Positions 8,434 through 16,801 of a stretch of DNA of 45,490 bases are shown here, piece by piece. The DNA is from Firmicutes bacterium UBA5766 (GTDB lineage Bacteria > Bacillota > Desulfotomaculia > Desulfotomaculales > Nap2-2B). The notes below the pieces were generated by a model. That model ran no database searches. It was given only the letters and a program-made list of their open reading frames with translations, and was not told where the DNA came from. Numbering within the stretch: position 1 is the stretch's first letter; every line of letters starts with the position of its first letter. The translations under genes were made by a program, and so were the position numbers. The stretch lies in NCBI GenBank assembly GCA_002418775.1, contig DIEU01000021.1, forward strand, positions 50,528-96,017, given 5' to 3'.

Positions 8434-9234
8434 TTACTCAAAAATAAGATTTTCCAGGCCATAGACAACTTCTTCAAGGTTCATTACTTTCCGGATTGCA
8501 AGCAGCACTCCAGGCATAAAAGATTCTCTGGAAATAGTGTCATGCCTGATCGTAAGGGTCTGCCCCAAACCTCCAAAGATAACCTCCTGGTGAGCTACCA
8601 AACCGGGCAGGCGGACGCTGTGAAAACGTATTCCGCCTTCGTAACGGCCACCGCGCGCTCCGGGTATCTTCTCAATTTCTATAGGCAATCCTTGTTCAAA
8701 ATTACCCCTGTTTTTAACAATTTCAGCGGCTGTCAATATGGCAGTGCCCGAAGGAGCGTCAAGTTTCTGGTCGTGATGAAGCTCGATAATTTCTACATGC
8801 GGAAAGTATTTGGCAGCCTGGGCGGCAAAATTAATCATCAGAATTGCTCCAATGGCAAAGTTGGGAGCTATGATACACCCAACCTTCTTGCTTGACGAGA
8901 TTTGGGCTATTTCAGACAACTCGCCGCTTGGCAAACCTGTTGTGCCAATCACAGGTCTTACGCCGCAGTGCAAAGCTGTTTTAATGTTGTCCGCCACACT
9001 ATCCGGTATAGTAAAATCAACCATAACATCAGGCCTTGCGTCTTGCAGCGCCTGCTTAAGATCGCTTTGCAGCTGAATCCCGACCTCTCCTATACCCATA
9101 AGCGAGCCGGCATCACGCCCCTCATCCTGAACGTCAACCGCTCCAACTAATTGCATGTCCTCCGAATTCCAGACGCTTTTTAAAACCTCCCGGCCCATAC
9201 GGCCCGCTGCGCCAGAAATCACAACCTTGATCAA
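8434..9234 (-). CDS. dapB: 4-hydroxy-tetrahydrodipicolinate reductase
   Basis: Reduces the DapA product with NAD(P)H on the way to diaminopimelate. 266 aa, the typical length. Motifs: GAAGRMG nucleotide-binding loop at the N-terminus, IIAPNFAIG, the catalytic ELHHDQKLDAPSGTA, and the substrate-binding GRYEGGIRFHSVRLPGL. The true start is TTG at 9234, nine bases after AAGGAG. An ATG at 9309 would add 25 residues unlike the family. It is the first gene of the operon, behind a sigma-A promoter with a leader of only about 85 nt, too short for a lysine riboswitch. Confidence 0.96.
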   Translation of the reverse strand: MIKVVISGAAGRMGREVLKSVWNSEDMQLVGAVDVQDEGRDAGSLMGIGEVGIQLQSDLKQALQDARPDVMVDFTIPDSVADNIKTALHCGVRPVIGTTGLPSGELSEIAQISSSKKVGCIIAPNFAIGAILMINFAAQAAKYFPHVEIIELHHDQKLDAPSGTAILTAAEIVKNRGNFEQGLPIEIEKIPGARGGRYEGGIRFHSVRLPGLVAHQEVIFGGLGQTLTIRHDTISRESFMPGVLLAIRKVMNLEEVVYGLENLIFE

Positions 9235-9322
9235 GTGACGGATCTCCTTCTTTCCTGAAAAACTTTTCCCCAATAAATCCCTAAAAGGGTAAGTTAAAAA
9301 ACTTCTCATAACTTATTGCTCT

Positions 9323-9351
9323 ATTTTCGTATAAGTGTTCCCCTATGTCAA
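9323..9351 (-). promoter_or_regulatory. Sigma-A promoter for dapB
   Basis: TTGACA (9351-9346), 17-bp spacer, GAAAAT (9328-9323) on the minus strand. The -35 is perfect and the -10 matches four of six. It is the only good site between dapB and the divergent lgt. Confidence 0.6.
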
Positions 9352-9406
9352 GAAAAAATAGATTCCATTCCTTGTATACATTAAATTTTTATTTTGGATA
9401 AATTTT

Positions 9407-9415
9407 TGGTATAAT
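9407..9415 (+). promoter_or_regulatory. Extended -10 promoter for lgt
   Basis: TGGTATAAT is a perfect TGnTATAAT extended -10. The -35 region 17 bp upstream (TTTTAT) is poor, as is usual for this promoter type. It lies about 58 bp before the lgt start and back to back with the dapB promoter. Confidence 0.65.
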
Positions 9416-9472
9416 TAGGCGCTTTATAATATTCACCGGACGGCATATTCTTTAATCAGGGGGGGGAAAAGA

Positions 9473-10225
9473 TTGCTGGTCGATCTAAATCCGGTTGTGT
9501 TTCATATAGGTCCGCTGGTCTTACGGTGGTATGGCGTTTTAATGGCCCTCTCATTTGTCATCGGCGGCTGGTATTTATACAGCAAAGCGCTGAAAATGGG
9601 CTTTGACGAAGATTTTATCCTTAATCTGACTATTATCGTTACAATTGCCGGTATTGCAGGAGCACGTTTGGTGTTTGTTCTTGCCAATTACCCGGAGTGG
9701 TTTATGGAAAACCCTATCCAAATTTTAAAAATATACGAGGGTGGCGTTGCCTGGCATGGCGGTTTGTTAGGAGGAATGGCGGCCGGATGGCTTTATATGA
9801 AGCATAAGGGTGTTAAATTCGGCCAGGTTGCGGATTTGGCTGTTCCAGGTCTTGCTATAGGATATTTTGCCATTCGGATAGCCAATATTTTTAACCAGGA
9901 AGTCCTGGGAAGAATGACAGATTTTTGGTTTGGAAATTGGCCGGCCCAGCCGGTAGGTTCGGTTATAGGTTTAGCCCTTTTACTGCGTTATCTATACGTC
10001 CAACGCAAAAATCCGCCTCCCGGTTATCAATTCTGGTCTTTCATTTTTTACCATCAACTGCTTAGGGGCCTGGTTGAAGAAACTGTCCGTGATAATCCCC
10101 TGATCCTCGGAAAAATTATTGTCCCCGGGTGGGGACTGGGTTTTTTTACGCTGGTCCAGCTTCTGACACCGCTGATTATGCTCATCGCCTATTTGATGAT
10201 GCGCCGGTCAAGGCTTTCAAAATAA
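9473..10225 (+). CDS. lgt: Prolipoprotein diacylglyceryl transferase
   Basis: Integral membrane enzyme that moves diacylglycerol from phosphatidylglycerol to the lipobox cysteine. 250 aa with about seven hydrophobic segments. Conserved pieces: RWYG (18-21), AWHGG with the key histidine H95, and RGLVEETVRDN near the C-terminus. The Lgt signature is altered: where most have GRxGNFxNGE it reads IRIANIFNQE (134-143), keeping the catalytic arginine, both asparagines and the glutamate but losing the glycines and the phenylalanine. Start is TTG behind a G-rich SD (AGGGGGGG). It is monocistronic and divergent from dapB. Confidence 0.92.
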   Translation: MLVDLNPVVFHIGPLVLRWYGVLMALSFVIGGWYLYSKALKMGFDEDFILNLTIIVTIAGIAGARLVFVLANYPEWFMENPIQILKIYEGGVAWHGGLLGGMAAGWLYMKHKGVKFGQVADLAVPGLAIGYFAIRIANIFNQEVLGRMTDFWFGNWPAQPVGSVIGLALLLRYLYVQRKNPPPGYQFWSFIFYHQLLRGLVEETVRDNPLILGKIIVPGWGLGFFTLVQLLTPLIMLIAYLMMRRSRLSK

Positions 10226-10252
10226 GCGTCCATTCCCCCTAAAAGCGTAAAA

Positions 10253-10585
10253 CTATTTATTCCGCTTGAAAATATTAATAAAAAAAGGCTGGATAATTGC
10301 CAGGGTGATTGAAAACGCCGCCAGGGGCTCTATTTCCAGATGGCCGAATTGTACGCGGTCCGGTATCTGAAACTTCATAAAATCCAGCAGCATAACCAGG
10401 GAGAGATAAATTCCGCCGGCAAATCCGACCAAATTTAAAACAGCCTGGGAAAAGGGTGAAGATTTTCCTTCCATCAGTGTCTCCCAAGATCTCTCATGGA
10501 ATATACTGAGTTTCATCCTCTCCCTGATCGAAAGCCAGACTATAGCCAGGACAACAATTATAATGCATACTGTGCCGTATAACAT
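10253..10585 (-). CDS. Small membrane protein of unknown function
   Basis: 110 aa, not recognised. Hydrophobic segments at about 3-19, 50-68 and 86-104, with a charged loop (SIRERMKLSIFHERSWE) after the first. There is no signal peptide cleavage site and no catalytic motif. It starts at ATG 10585 behind GGAGGTGGGG, which is fully contained in the 3' arm of a hairpin. It follows the M16 peptidase by 75 bp and converges on lgt with a 27-bp gap. Being downstream of pnp and the peptidase suggests co-transcription. Function unknown. Confidence 0.7.
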   Translation of the reverse strand: MLYGTVCIIIVVLAIVWLSIRERMKLSIFHERSWETLMEGKSSPFSQAVLNLVGFAGGIYLSLVMLLDFMKFQIPDRVQFGHLEIEPLAAFSITLAIIQPFFINIFKRNK

Positions 10586-10587
10586 AT

Positions 10588-10620
10588 CCCCACCTCCAAT
10601 ACAATATATGGCAGGTGGGG
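10588..10620 (-). promoter_or_regulatory. Hairpin sequestering the ribosome binding site
   Basis: In the minus-strand RNA, CCCCACCT (10620-10613) pairs perfectly over 8 bp with AGGTGGGG (10595-10588). The second arm is the Shine-Dalgarno of the small membrane protein, two bases before its ATG. A further CC/GG pair can extend it past a bulge. There is no U-tract, so a terminator is unlikely; translational control is more plausible. Confidence 0.65.
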
Positions 10621-10660
10621 TAAGCTTTAGGACAAAATTATTTGTTAATTAATTCTCTTG

Positions 10661-11926
10661 TCAGGCCAATATCTCGCAGGCCTTTTCCTGCAGAATTTCA
10701 CAATCTTCCCAGGGACCCACCGCAGCTATGACAAGTGACTCCGGCAGCAGGATCGCCCGGGCAATGTCTCTTACTTCATCCCCAGTCACTTTACTGATTT
10801 TATCGGCGACTTCTTCGGGTGTAACAAATCTTTCAAGATAAAGTTTGGACTTGGCCAGCCTGCTCATGTGGGTTGTTACGTTTTCCAGGCTTAAGAATAG
10901 ATTTCCTTTCACCTGATCTTTGGACCTCTGCAGTTCCGCCTCGGTAATACCGGTTTCACGAATAGCTTTTATTTCCTTAAAGACCAACTCTGAACCAGGT
11001 AAAACATTGTTTTTGCTCAAGCCGGCATAAACGCAAAAAAGGCCGGTATCGTGGTAAGAAGCGTGGTAGGAGTATATGGAGTATACTAAACCGCGGTTTT
11101 CCCTGATCTCTTGAAAAAGGCGCGAACTTGTGCCGCCGCCGAGAGCGGTATTCAGTAATTGCATTGCATAAATATTTTTATTATCCAGGGTCAAACCCGG
11201 AACGCCAATACATAAATGAACCTGTTCTGTATCCTTCTTCCGGCAGACCATATTACTGTGCGGAACCGGTCTATTCTCTCCCCTGATCGCTTTTACTCCG
11301 CTGACACTCCCCAGGGCGGCCTGAACTTTTTCCACGACATCCTGGTGTTTTATGTTGCCGGCAACTGCCACAATCAAGTTTGCCGGTGAATAGTAGGCCT
11401 GATAAAAAGACAATATCCTGGAACGGTCGAGACTCTCAATAATTGACGCCTCTCCTATAATAGGCCTTCCCAGGGCATGTTCACGCCAGACAGCCGATGC
11501 GAAAACATCATGCACAAGCTCATCCGGCGTATCTTCGTACATTTTAATTTCCTCGACAATTACATTCTTTTCCCGATCTATATCTTCGGGGGCAAAACGC
11601 GAAAACAGCACCATATCAACCAGCACGTCAAGAGAAAGATCAAAATGTTCATCCATGACCCTGGCGTAGTAACAAGTATATTCTTTGGTAGTAAAGGCGT
11701 TAAGCTGTCCGCCTACGGCGTCAAGGGCTTCCGCAATATCCCTGGCCGTCCTCTTCTGAGTTCCTTTAAACATAAGGTGTTCAATAAAATGGGAGATTCC
11801 CGCCGCATCCGGGGGTTCATCCCTTGACCCCACATCCGCCCAGATCCCTATAACAACGGAACGGACGTTGGGCATATCTTCGGTTAAAACACAAACCCCA
11901 TTATCTAAAAGTTCCTGACGGTACAA
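10661..11926 (-). CDS. M16-family zinc peptidase (MlpA/YmxG-like)
   Basis: 421-aa insulinase/mitochondrial processing peptidase-type protease. The inverted zinc motif HxxEH is present as HFIEH (46-50), with the third ligand glutamate in the NVIVEEIKMYEDTPDE helix. LGGGTSSRLFQEIRENRGLVYS in the second half is the R/Y motif that closes the active site. Start TTG 11926 follows AAGGAGGT. Downstream of pnp is its standard place in Bacilli and Clostridia, where the homologue is mlpA/ymxG. Cytosolic; natural substrates are largely unknown. Confidence 0.92.
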   Translation of the reverse strand: MYRQELLDNGVCVLTEDMPNVRSVVIGIWADVGSRDEPPDAAGISHFIEHLMFKGTQKRTARDIAEALDAVGGQLNAFTTKEYTCYYARVMDEHFDLSLDVLVDMVLFSRFAPEDIDREKNVIVEEIKMYEDTPDELVHDVFASAVWREHALGRPIIGEASIIESLDRSRILSFYQAYYSPANLIVAVAGNIKHQDVVEKVQAALGSVSGVKAIRGENRPVPHSNMVCRKKDTEQVHLCIGVPGLTLDNKNIYAMQLLNTALGGGTSSRLFQEIRENRGLVYSIYSYHASYHDTGLFCVYAGLSKNNVLPGSELVFKEIKAIRETGITEAELQRSKDQVKGNLFLSLENVTTHMSRLAKSKLYLERFVTPEEVADKISKVTGDEVRDIARAILLPESLVIAAVGPWEDCEILQEKACEILA

Positions 11927-11971
11927 TAGTTTACCTCCTTAAAGAATGTAAAAAAAGAATGTATAAAACAA

Positions 11972-12000
11972 TAAAACCCTACCCGTAATACATGGCAGGG
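11972..12000 (-). terminator. Intrinsic terminator after pnp
   Basis: Minus-strand RNA: CCCTGCC, 9-nt loop, GGGTAGGG, then TTTTATTGTTTT. A seven-pair stem with one G-U and a U-rich tail, 25 bp after the pnp stop. Confidence 0.7.
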
Positions 12001-12024
12001 ACTTTATTATTATCTATAACCGTT

Positions 12025-14229
12025 CTATTGTCTTTGAACTTCTCTTGTCCTGCCTGTCCGTCTGGGAATACTCCCCGGACTGCGCCTGGATTCAGCCGGT
12101 AAAGCATCCTTGCGTGATAATTTTAAACGTCCCTGATTATCGTATCCAAGAACCTTAACTACGACTGTGTCTCCTTCTTTGACAACATCTTCAACTTTAT
12201 TAACCCTGTGATCAGCCAACTGGGAAATATGAACCAGCCCTTCTTTCCCCGGCATTCCCAAAACACCGGGAATTATTTCAACAAAACAACCAAAATCGGT
12301 TACCCTGGTCACTCTCCCCGTATAAATACCGCCGGCGAGGACTTCCCGGGTTAGATTTTCGATAATTTCCAAGGCCTTCTGACCGCCAACCGGATCTACA
12401 GCAGCGATAAAAACCCTTCCATCATCTTCGATGTCAATTTCCGCCTTGGTTTCTTCAATAATCTTTTTAATTATCTTTCCGCCGGGACCAATGACATCCC
12501 TGATTTTTTCCGGATCGATCACGATATGCAGGATCCTTGGGGCATATGGAGACAATTCTTCTCTGGGAGCCGGCAAAACCGCCGTCATTTTACCAAGGAT
12601 AAAAATCCTGCCCTCACGGGCCTGTTTAAGCGCCTGTTCAAGAATCTCGCCTGTGACTCCGGTTATTTTTATATCCATTTGCAGCGAAGTGACCCCGTTT
12701 TCCGTTCCCGCAACTTTAAAATCCATATCTCCCAGGTGATCCTCAAGCCCCTGAATATCTGTAAGCACCACAACCCTGTCGTCTTCCTTGATTAACCCCA
12801 TGGCCACACCGGCTACCGGCGCTTTAACCGGAACTCCCGCATCCATCAGGCTCATACAGCTGGCGCAAACGCTGCCCATAGATGAAGACCCGTTTGATTC
12901 CAAAACTTCCGAGACAATCCTGATTGCATAAGGGAAATTCTCTTCCACAGGGATAACCGGTCCCAGAGACCTTTCCGCCAGCGCCCCGTGACCTATTTCC
13001 CTGCGCCCGGGGGATCTCATGAACCTGACTTCCCCTGTGCTGTACGGGGGAAAATTGTATTGGTGCATAAACCGTTTAGACTCTTCAATCCCGAGACCGT
13101 CCAAAATTTGTTCGTCAGAAATCGGACCTAGGGTTGTTACCGACAGCACCTGAGTCTGACCCCTTGTAAATAAAGCAGAGCCGTGTGCTCTGGGCAAGAT
13201 TCCCGCTTCTATGGTAATTGGGCGGATCTCGCCGGGAGTCCGTCCGTCAATCCGGATACCCTGGTTGAGAATAAAGCTCCTGATCATCTTCTTCTCTACA
13301 TCTTCAATGATATTCTTGATCAAAGGTTCCTGTTCGCTGAATGTGGAAGCAAGATTCTCCTGTAATTCTGACTTAACCTCACTCAGATAACTTTCCCTGT
13401 CCTTTTTGCTTAGTTTTTCGTTAATGCACCGGCTAATGGCTTCACCGATCTTTCCTGTAGCCATCTCAAATACCGTTGCTTCCATTTCCGGGTTGCTTTC
13501 AGGAAGAGGCAGTTCAACTTTAGGATAGGCAAGTCCGAGAGCAAGGGCTTCCTCACGGAAAGACTCAATAAAGGCTACTATTTCCTTGACCTTTTCATGC
13601 CCGATATTTATACCTGTCAGCAATTCAGCTTCCAAGACCTCTTGAGCGCCGGCTTCAACCATCATTATCGCATCACGCGTTCCGGCAACAGTAAGCTGCA
13701 TCCTGCTTTTTTGCTTTTCTTCCAGATTCGGATTAATAACGTAACGATCATCGACAAGCCCTACGATCAGCCCGCCTATAGGATTAGGAAAAGGTATGCC
13801 GCTTATATGCAAAGCGGCCGATGCGCCGATCATAGCTGCAATTTCATGGGGATTATCCTGATCCACCGATAGTACGGTAGCAACGATCTGTACTTCGTTG
13901 TGCATGCCTTTGGGAAAAAGCGGCCTGATCGTCCGGTCAATTAAACGTGCTGAAAGCGTTGCTTTTTCGCTGGGCCTGCCTTCTCTTTTAATAAAGCCCC
14001 CTGGAATTTTACCGACTGCGTACAGCCTTTCCTCATAATCAACTGTAAGCGGAAAGAAATCTATTCCCTCCCTGATTGTCTCAGCCATTGTGGCCGCTAC
14101 TAGAACAACCGTATCACCGCACCTTACAAGCACGGCGCCGCCGGCCTGCTTGGCAACTTTTCCAGTTTCCAGCCGTATCTTGCCGCTTCCTATATCCAAC
14201 TCTTTTACCAAACATGCCTGTTCAGCCAT
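12025..14229 (-). CDS. pnp: Polyribonucleotide nucleotidyltransferase (PNPase)
   Basis: Phosphorolytic 3'-5' exoribonuclease of mRNA turnover; trimeric, cytosolic. 734 aa from ATG 14229. Two RNase PH folds (about 5-215 and 305-535), the second with GRREIGHGALAERSL and the DMDFKVAGTENG catalytic strand. These are followed by a KH domain (IRDVIGPGGKIIKKI, about 550-610) and an S1 domain (GIYTGRVTRVTDFGCFVEI to about 695). A basic Arg/Ser tail ends the protein. The open frame extends 14 codons upstream, but those encode the SD (GAGGAGG). Spacing of about 13 bases to the ATG is long. It follows rpsO as in most bacteria. Confidence 0.97.
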   Translation of the reverse strand: MAEQACLVKELDIGSGKIRLETGKVAKQAGGAVLVRCGDTVVLVAATMAETIREGIDFFPLTVDYEERLYAVGKIPGGFIKREGRPSEKATLSARLIDRTIRPLFPKGMHNEVQIVATVLSVDQDNPHEIAAMIGASAALHISGIPFPNPIGGLIVGLVDDRYVINPNLEEKQKSRMQLTVAGTRDAIMMVEAGAQEVLEAELLTGINIGHEKVKEIVAFIESFREEALALGLAYPKVELPLPESNPEMEATVFEMATGKIGEAISRCINEKLSKKDRESYLSEVKSELQENLASTFSEQEPLIKNIIEDVEKKMIRSFILNQGIRIDGRTPGEIRPITIEAGILPRAHGSALFTRGQTQVLSVTTLGPISDEQILDGLGIEESKRFMHQYNFPPYSTGEVRFMRSPGRREIGHGALAERSLGPVIPVEENFPYAIRIVSEVLESNGSSSMGSVCASCMSLMDAGVPVKAPVAGVAMGLIKEDDRVVVLTDIQGLEDHLGDMDFKVAGTENGVTSLQMDIKITGVTGEILEQALKQAREGRIFILGKMTAVLPAPREELSPYAPRILHIVIDPEKIRDVIGPGGKIIKKIIEETKAEIDIEDDGRVFIAAVDPVGGQKALEIIENLTREVLAGGIYTGRVTRVTDFGCFVEIIPGVLGMPGKEGLVHISQLADHRVNKVEDVVKEGDTVVVKVLGYDNQGRLKLSRKDALPAESRRSPGSIPRRTGRTREVQRQ

Positions 14230-14303
14230 TAAAAAAGTAAAACCTCCTCTATTGAACTTAAAGCAAAACATTTAACTATCTCTTTTATAGTTTTCTTCAA
14301 AAG

Positions 14304-14322
14304 AAGCGGGATTAACCCGCTT
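14304..14322 (-). terminator. Hairpin between rpsO and pnp
   Basis: AAGCGGG, TTAAT loop, CCCGCTT, then CTTTTG on the minus strand, 6 bp after the rpsO stop. The tail is short, so it probably acts as a partial terminator or RNA-processing site in the rpsO-pnp message. Confidence 0.6.
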
Positions 14323-14328
14323 TTGATA

Positions 14329-14598
14329 CTATCTTCTCAGACCTAACCTTTCAATTACTGTTCGGTAACGGTCAAAATCGGAGTCTTTCAGATAATTTAA
14401 AAGCGCACGACGCTGGCCGACCATTTTTAATAATCCCCTTCGGGAATGGAAATCCTTCTTGTGGATTTTTAAATGCTCGGTTAGATTGTTAATTCTCCTT
14501 GACAGTATCGCGATTTGAACTTCAGGAGAACCAGTATCGTTTTCGTGCAACCTGAAATCACCGATAACCAACTGCTTTTCTTCTGCCGTAAAGGCCAT
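14329..14598 (-). CDS. rpsO: Ribosomal protein S15
   Basis: 89-aa 30S protein that binds the central domain of 16S rRNA early in assembly. Family hallmarks are visible: DTGSPEVQIAILSRRINNLTEHLK, HKKDFHSRRGLLKMVGQRRALLNYLK and the RY...I..LGLR ending. ATG at 14598 behind GGAGGTGAAC. It has its own promoter and a leader of about 180 nt, then pnp. In several bacteria S15 represses its own translation by binding the leader. Confidence 0.98.
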   Translation of the reverse strand: MAFTAEEKQLVIGDFRLHENDTGSPEVQIAILSRRINNLTEHLKIHKKDFHSRRGLLKMVGQRRALLNYLKDSDFDRYRTVIERLGLRR

Positions 14599-14777
14599 GA
14601 GTTCACCTCCTCAATTCGGCCTAATCGCTGCAAACTGGGTAAGCCGTCACTTCGCAACCTACTACCCGGTAAACAGTTCATTAAAACCCTAAATAACTTA
14701 TTCTAATTATGAGATCAGCTACTGTTTATCTTATCTTGACGCAAATCTTTCAACCGCTTGCTTATCCTTTCGGTAGT
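14599..14777 (-). promoter_or_regulatory. Long structured 5' leader of rpsO
   Basis: About 180 nt lie between the predicted transcription start and the ATG. They contain a stem GGGTA/TACCC and a flanking AACT/AGTT pair close to the start codon, reminiscent of the S15-binding leaders known in other phyla. The pairing was found by eye only; I cannot assign it to a known leader class. Confidence 0.35.
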
Positions 14778-14783
14778 GATTTC

Positions 14784-14813
14784 ATTGTAACATAGCAGAA
14801 CATTAAAAGTAAA
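14784..14813 (-). promoter_or_regulatory. Promoter of rpsO-pnp
   Basis: TTTACT (14813-14808), 18 bp, then TACAAT (14789-14784) with an upstream TG giving TGTTACAAT, an extended -10. It lies 34 bp after the ribF stop. Confidence 0.65.
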
Positions 14814-14849
14814 CTTTTTCTATGGGAAGGAGCTTTTTTAAGGAAAAAT

Positions 14850-15776
14850 TCAAGTATTTTCACGCGCTCTTTGAATATCCTGCCTAATCTGGACAACTAA
14901 CTCGTCCGAAGATGAAAATTTCTTTTCATCACGAAGCCGTCTTGTAAAATGAACGCTGACAATTTTCCCGTAAAGGTCTCCGGTAAAATCCAGAAGGTGA
15001 ACCTCTATTCCCGGTCTTGCGCTGTAGTCATAAAAGGTCGGGCGGTTGCCTATGTTGGCAACTCCCAGATAAGTATCCTGATCAACGTCTACTTTCACGA
15101 CATAAACACCATTGGCCGGAAGAAGAAAATCCATACTATATTCAAGGTTAATTGTAGATATGCCAAGAGCGGCGCCCCGCCTGTCGCCAACAACGACCAC
15201 CCCTTCAAAAAAGGGCGGGTAACCCAGGAATCTTGCCGCTTCCGCAACTTCTCCCTCTTTTAAAAGATTCCTGATTAAGGTGCTGCTGACTGCCTGATTG
15301 TCTATGATTACAGGCGGTAAAACATGGAGCCTGTAATCATACCTGCCGCTGTATTCTTCTAAAAGAGCAGCCGTTCCGCGTCCTTTATAACCAAAAGTAT
15401 AATTATATCCTATAAATACATCCCGAACGTTTAACCCCTCATAAAGTACCTTCTCAATAAAAAGCTCGGGCTCCATCCGAGAAAAATCCAGCGTGAAAGG
15501 TATCCTGAAGAAAAGGTCAACGCCCATCCTCGAAATCAATTGTTCTTTTGCTCCCTGCGAGAGGAGCATCGGCGGAGCATTTCTGGGATTCAACACCATT
15601 TCCGGGTGAGGATGAAAAGTAAAGACAGCCGATTTTTCTTCCAGCCGCCGGGCAGTATCCACCAGGGCGCCGAGCAGTTTCTGATGACCGAGATGAACTC
15701 CGTCAAAATTACCCAAACCCACGGCGATCTTTGCTTGTTTTTCCTTAAAGCCCTGCCACGATTGATAGATCTCCAT
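14850..15776 (-). CDS. ribF: Bifunctional riboflavin kinase / FAD synthetase
   Basis: Converts riboflavin to FMN and FMN to FAD. 308 aa. The N-terminal adenylyltransferase domain begins GLGNFDGVHLGHQKLL (about 22-37) and includes FTFHPHPEMVL and GYNYTFGYKGRG. The C-terminal kinase domain shows GDRRGAALGISTINLEY, then GVYVVKV, GVANIGNRPTF and IEVHLLDFTGDLYG. ATG at 15776. It lies in its usual slot between truB and rpsO. No FMN riboswitch is visible in the short upstream gap. Confidence 0.96.
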   Translation of the reverse strand: MEIYQSWQGFKEKQAKIAVGLGNFDGVHLGHQKLLGALVDTARRLEEKSAVFTFHPHPEMVLNPRNAPPMLLSQGAKEQLISRMGVDLFFRIPFTLDFSRMEPELFIEKVLYEGLNVRDVFIGYNYTFGYKGRGTAALLEEYSGRYDYRLHVLPPVIIDNQAVSSTLIRNLLKEGEVAEAARFLGYPPFFEGVVVVGDRRGAALGISTINLEYSMDFLLPANGVYVVKVDVDQDTYLGVANIGNRPTFYDYSARPGIEVHLLDFTGDLYGKIVSVHFTRRLRDEKKFSSSDELVVQIRQDIQRARENT

Positions 15777-15810
15777 AACCCTATCCTCCGATTAAAGGTT
15801 CAGCCAATTA

Positions 15811-15819
15811 TTTATAACA
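15811..15819 (-). promoter_or_regulatory. Possible extended -10 before ribF
   Basis: TGTTATAAA on the minus strand, 35 bp before the ribF ATG, with no clear -35. Weak; ribF may simply be read through from truB. Confidence 0.3.
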
Positions 15820-15873
15820 TCTATAGCTATCCTGAAAATTGCTGTACATAAGGGGGGTCAACTGCCTATGCGC

Positions 15874-16800
15874 TCATGTATTTAAAACAACAATCGGCTT
15901 CAAGCAGTAGCCCTCCGTATTGTTTTCCTCCTGAACGTCTGCAATGGCTAACAGGTTTTCACCGCTGCACAGCCTTACAGGTTCGTTAAACGAAGGTTTC
16001 TGATGAGGCAGGTAAGCCAATCCTGAGGCATACAGGCGGTTTCCAGCCCTTACTGCCGGCAGCGAACTCGTTTTAACCTGAATTTCAGCAAGGTGCTTAA
16101 GCGCTTCTTTTGCGCTGATCAGGTTCTCCTTCAACAAATTCTGATCTTTAAGAACCTGTATTTCTTCCAACGTTACTGCTTTATTCAAATTAAACATACC
16201 GGCTCTCGTTCGTAATAAGAATCTGACATGAGCGCCGCAGTTGAGCTTTTCCCCTATATCCATGCACAGGGAACGAATGTAAGTTCCCGCCGAGCAAACC
16301 ACATCCATTACAGCAAGCGGAGTTTCGGTTTTCCAGTCAGCCAGCCTTTTTAGTTGGAGACTGTATAATTTAACTTTCCTTGGACGGCGCTCCACAACAC
16401 AACCGGCACGCTCAAATTCGTAAAGCCTTTTGCCCTGGAAATGTATCGCTGACGTCATCGGGGGAACCTGTTCAATCTCACCTGTAAAGTTCTCCAATTC
16501 CCTTTCCAAAGTTGCAGCAGACAAATTGGAACCGTCACACTTATTTATAACCTCGCCGGAAACATCACCAGTGGTCGTCGATATCCCAAAAGCAACCTCC
16601 ACCCTGTATTCCTTGTCGTTTTCGAGAAAACGGATCACCCGCGTCGCATGACCCAGACATACAGGCAGGACACCGGCCGCTAAAGGATCAAGGGTTCCGG
16701 TATGGCCAACCTTACGCACACCGGTTAAGCGCCTAATCAAACCAACTACATCATGAGAGGTCATTCCGGGCGGTTTCAGCACATTGAGAATGCCGTTCAT
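15874..16800 (-). CDS. truB: tRNA pseudouridine-55 synthase
   Basis: Makes the conserved pseudouridine 55 in the T-loop of tRNAs. 308 aa. Starts GILNVLKPPGMTSHDVV; the catalytic aspartate is in GHTGTLDPLAAGVLPVCLG; VCSAGTYIRSLCMDIGEKL is the second active-site strand. A C-terminal PUA-like extension follows. ATG 16800 is one base after the nrnA TAG. A TTG at 16833 would overlap nrnA and add 11 basic residues not seen in the family, so I rejected it. Translation is probably coupled to nrnA. Confidence 0.96.
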   Translation of the reverse strand: MNGILNVLKPPGMTSHDVVGLIRRLTGVRKVGHTGTLDPLAAGVLPVCLGHATRVIRFLENDKEYRVEVAFGISTTTGDVSGEVINKCDGSNLSAATLERELENFTGEIEQVPPMTSAIHFQGKRLYEFERAGCVVERRPRKVKLYSLQLKRLADWKTETPLAVMDVVCSAGTYIRSLCMDIGEKLNCGAHVRFLLRTRAGMFNLNKAVTLEEIQVLKDQNLLKENLISAKEALKHLAEIQVKTSSLPAVRAGNRLYASGLAYLPHQKPSFNEPVRLCSGENLLAIADVQEENNTEGYCLKPIVVLNT

Positions 16801-16801
16801 C

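Noticed and set aside
8410..8895. 161-codon plus-strand open frame
   Set aside because: Antisense to dapB over nearly its whole length; no family resemblance.
9235..9322. Lysine riboswitch (L-box) before dapB
   Set aside because: The leader is about 85 nt, far shorter than an L-box, with no characteristic pairing.
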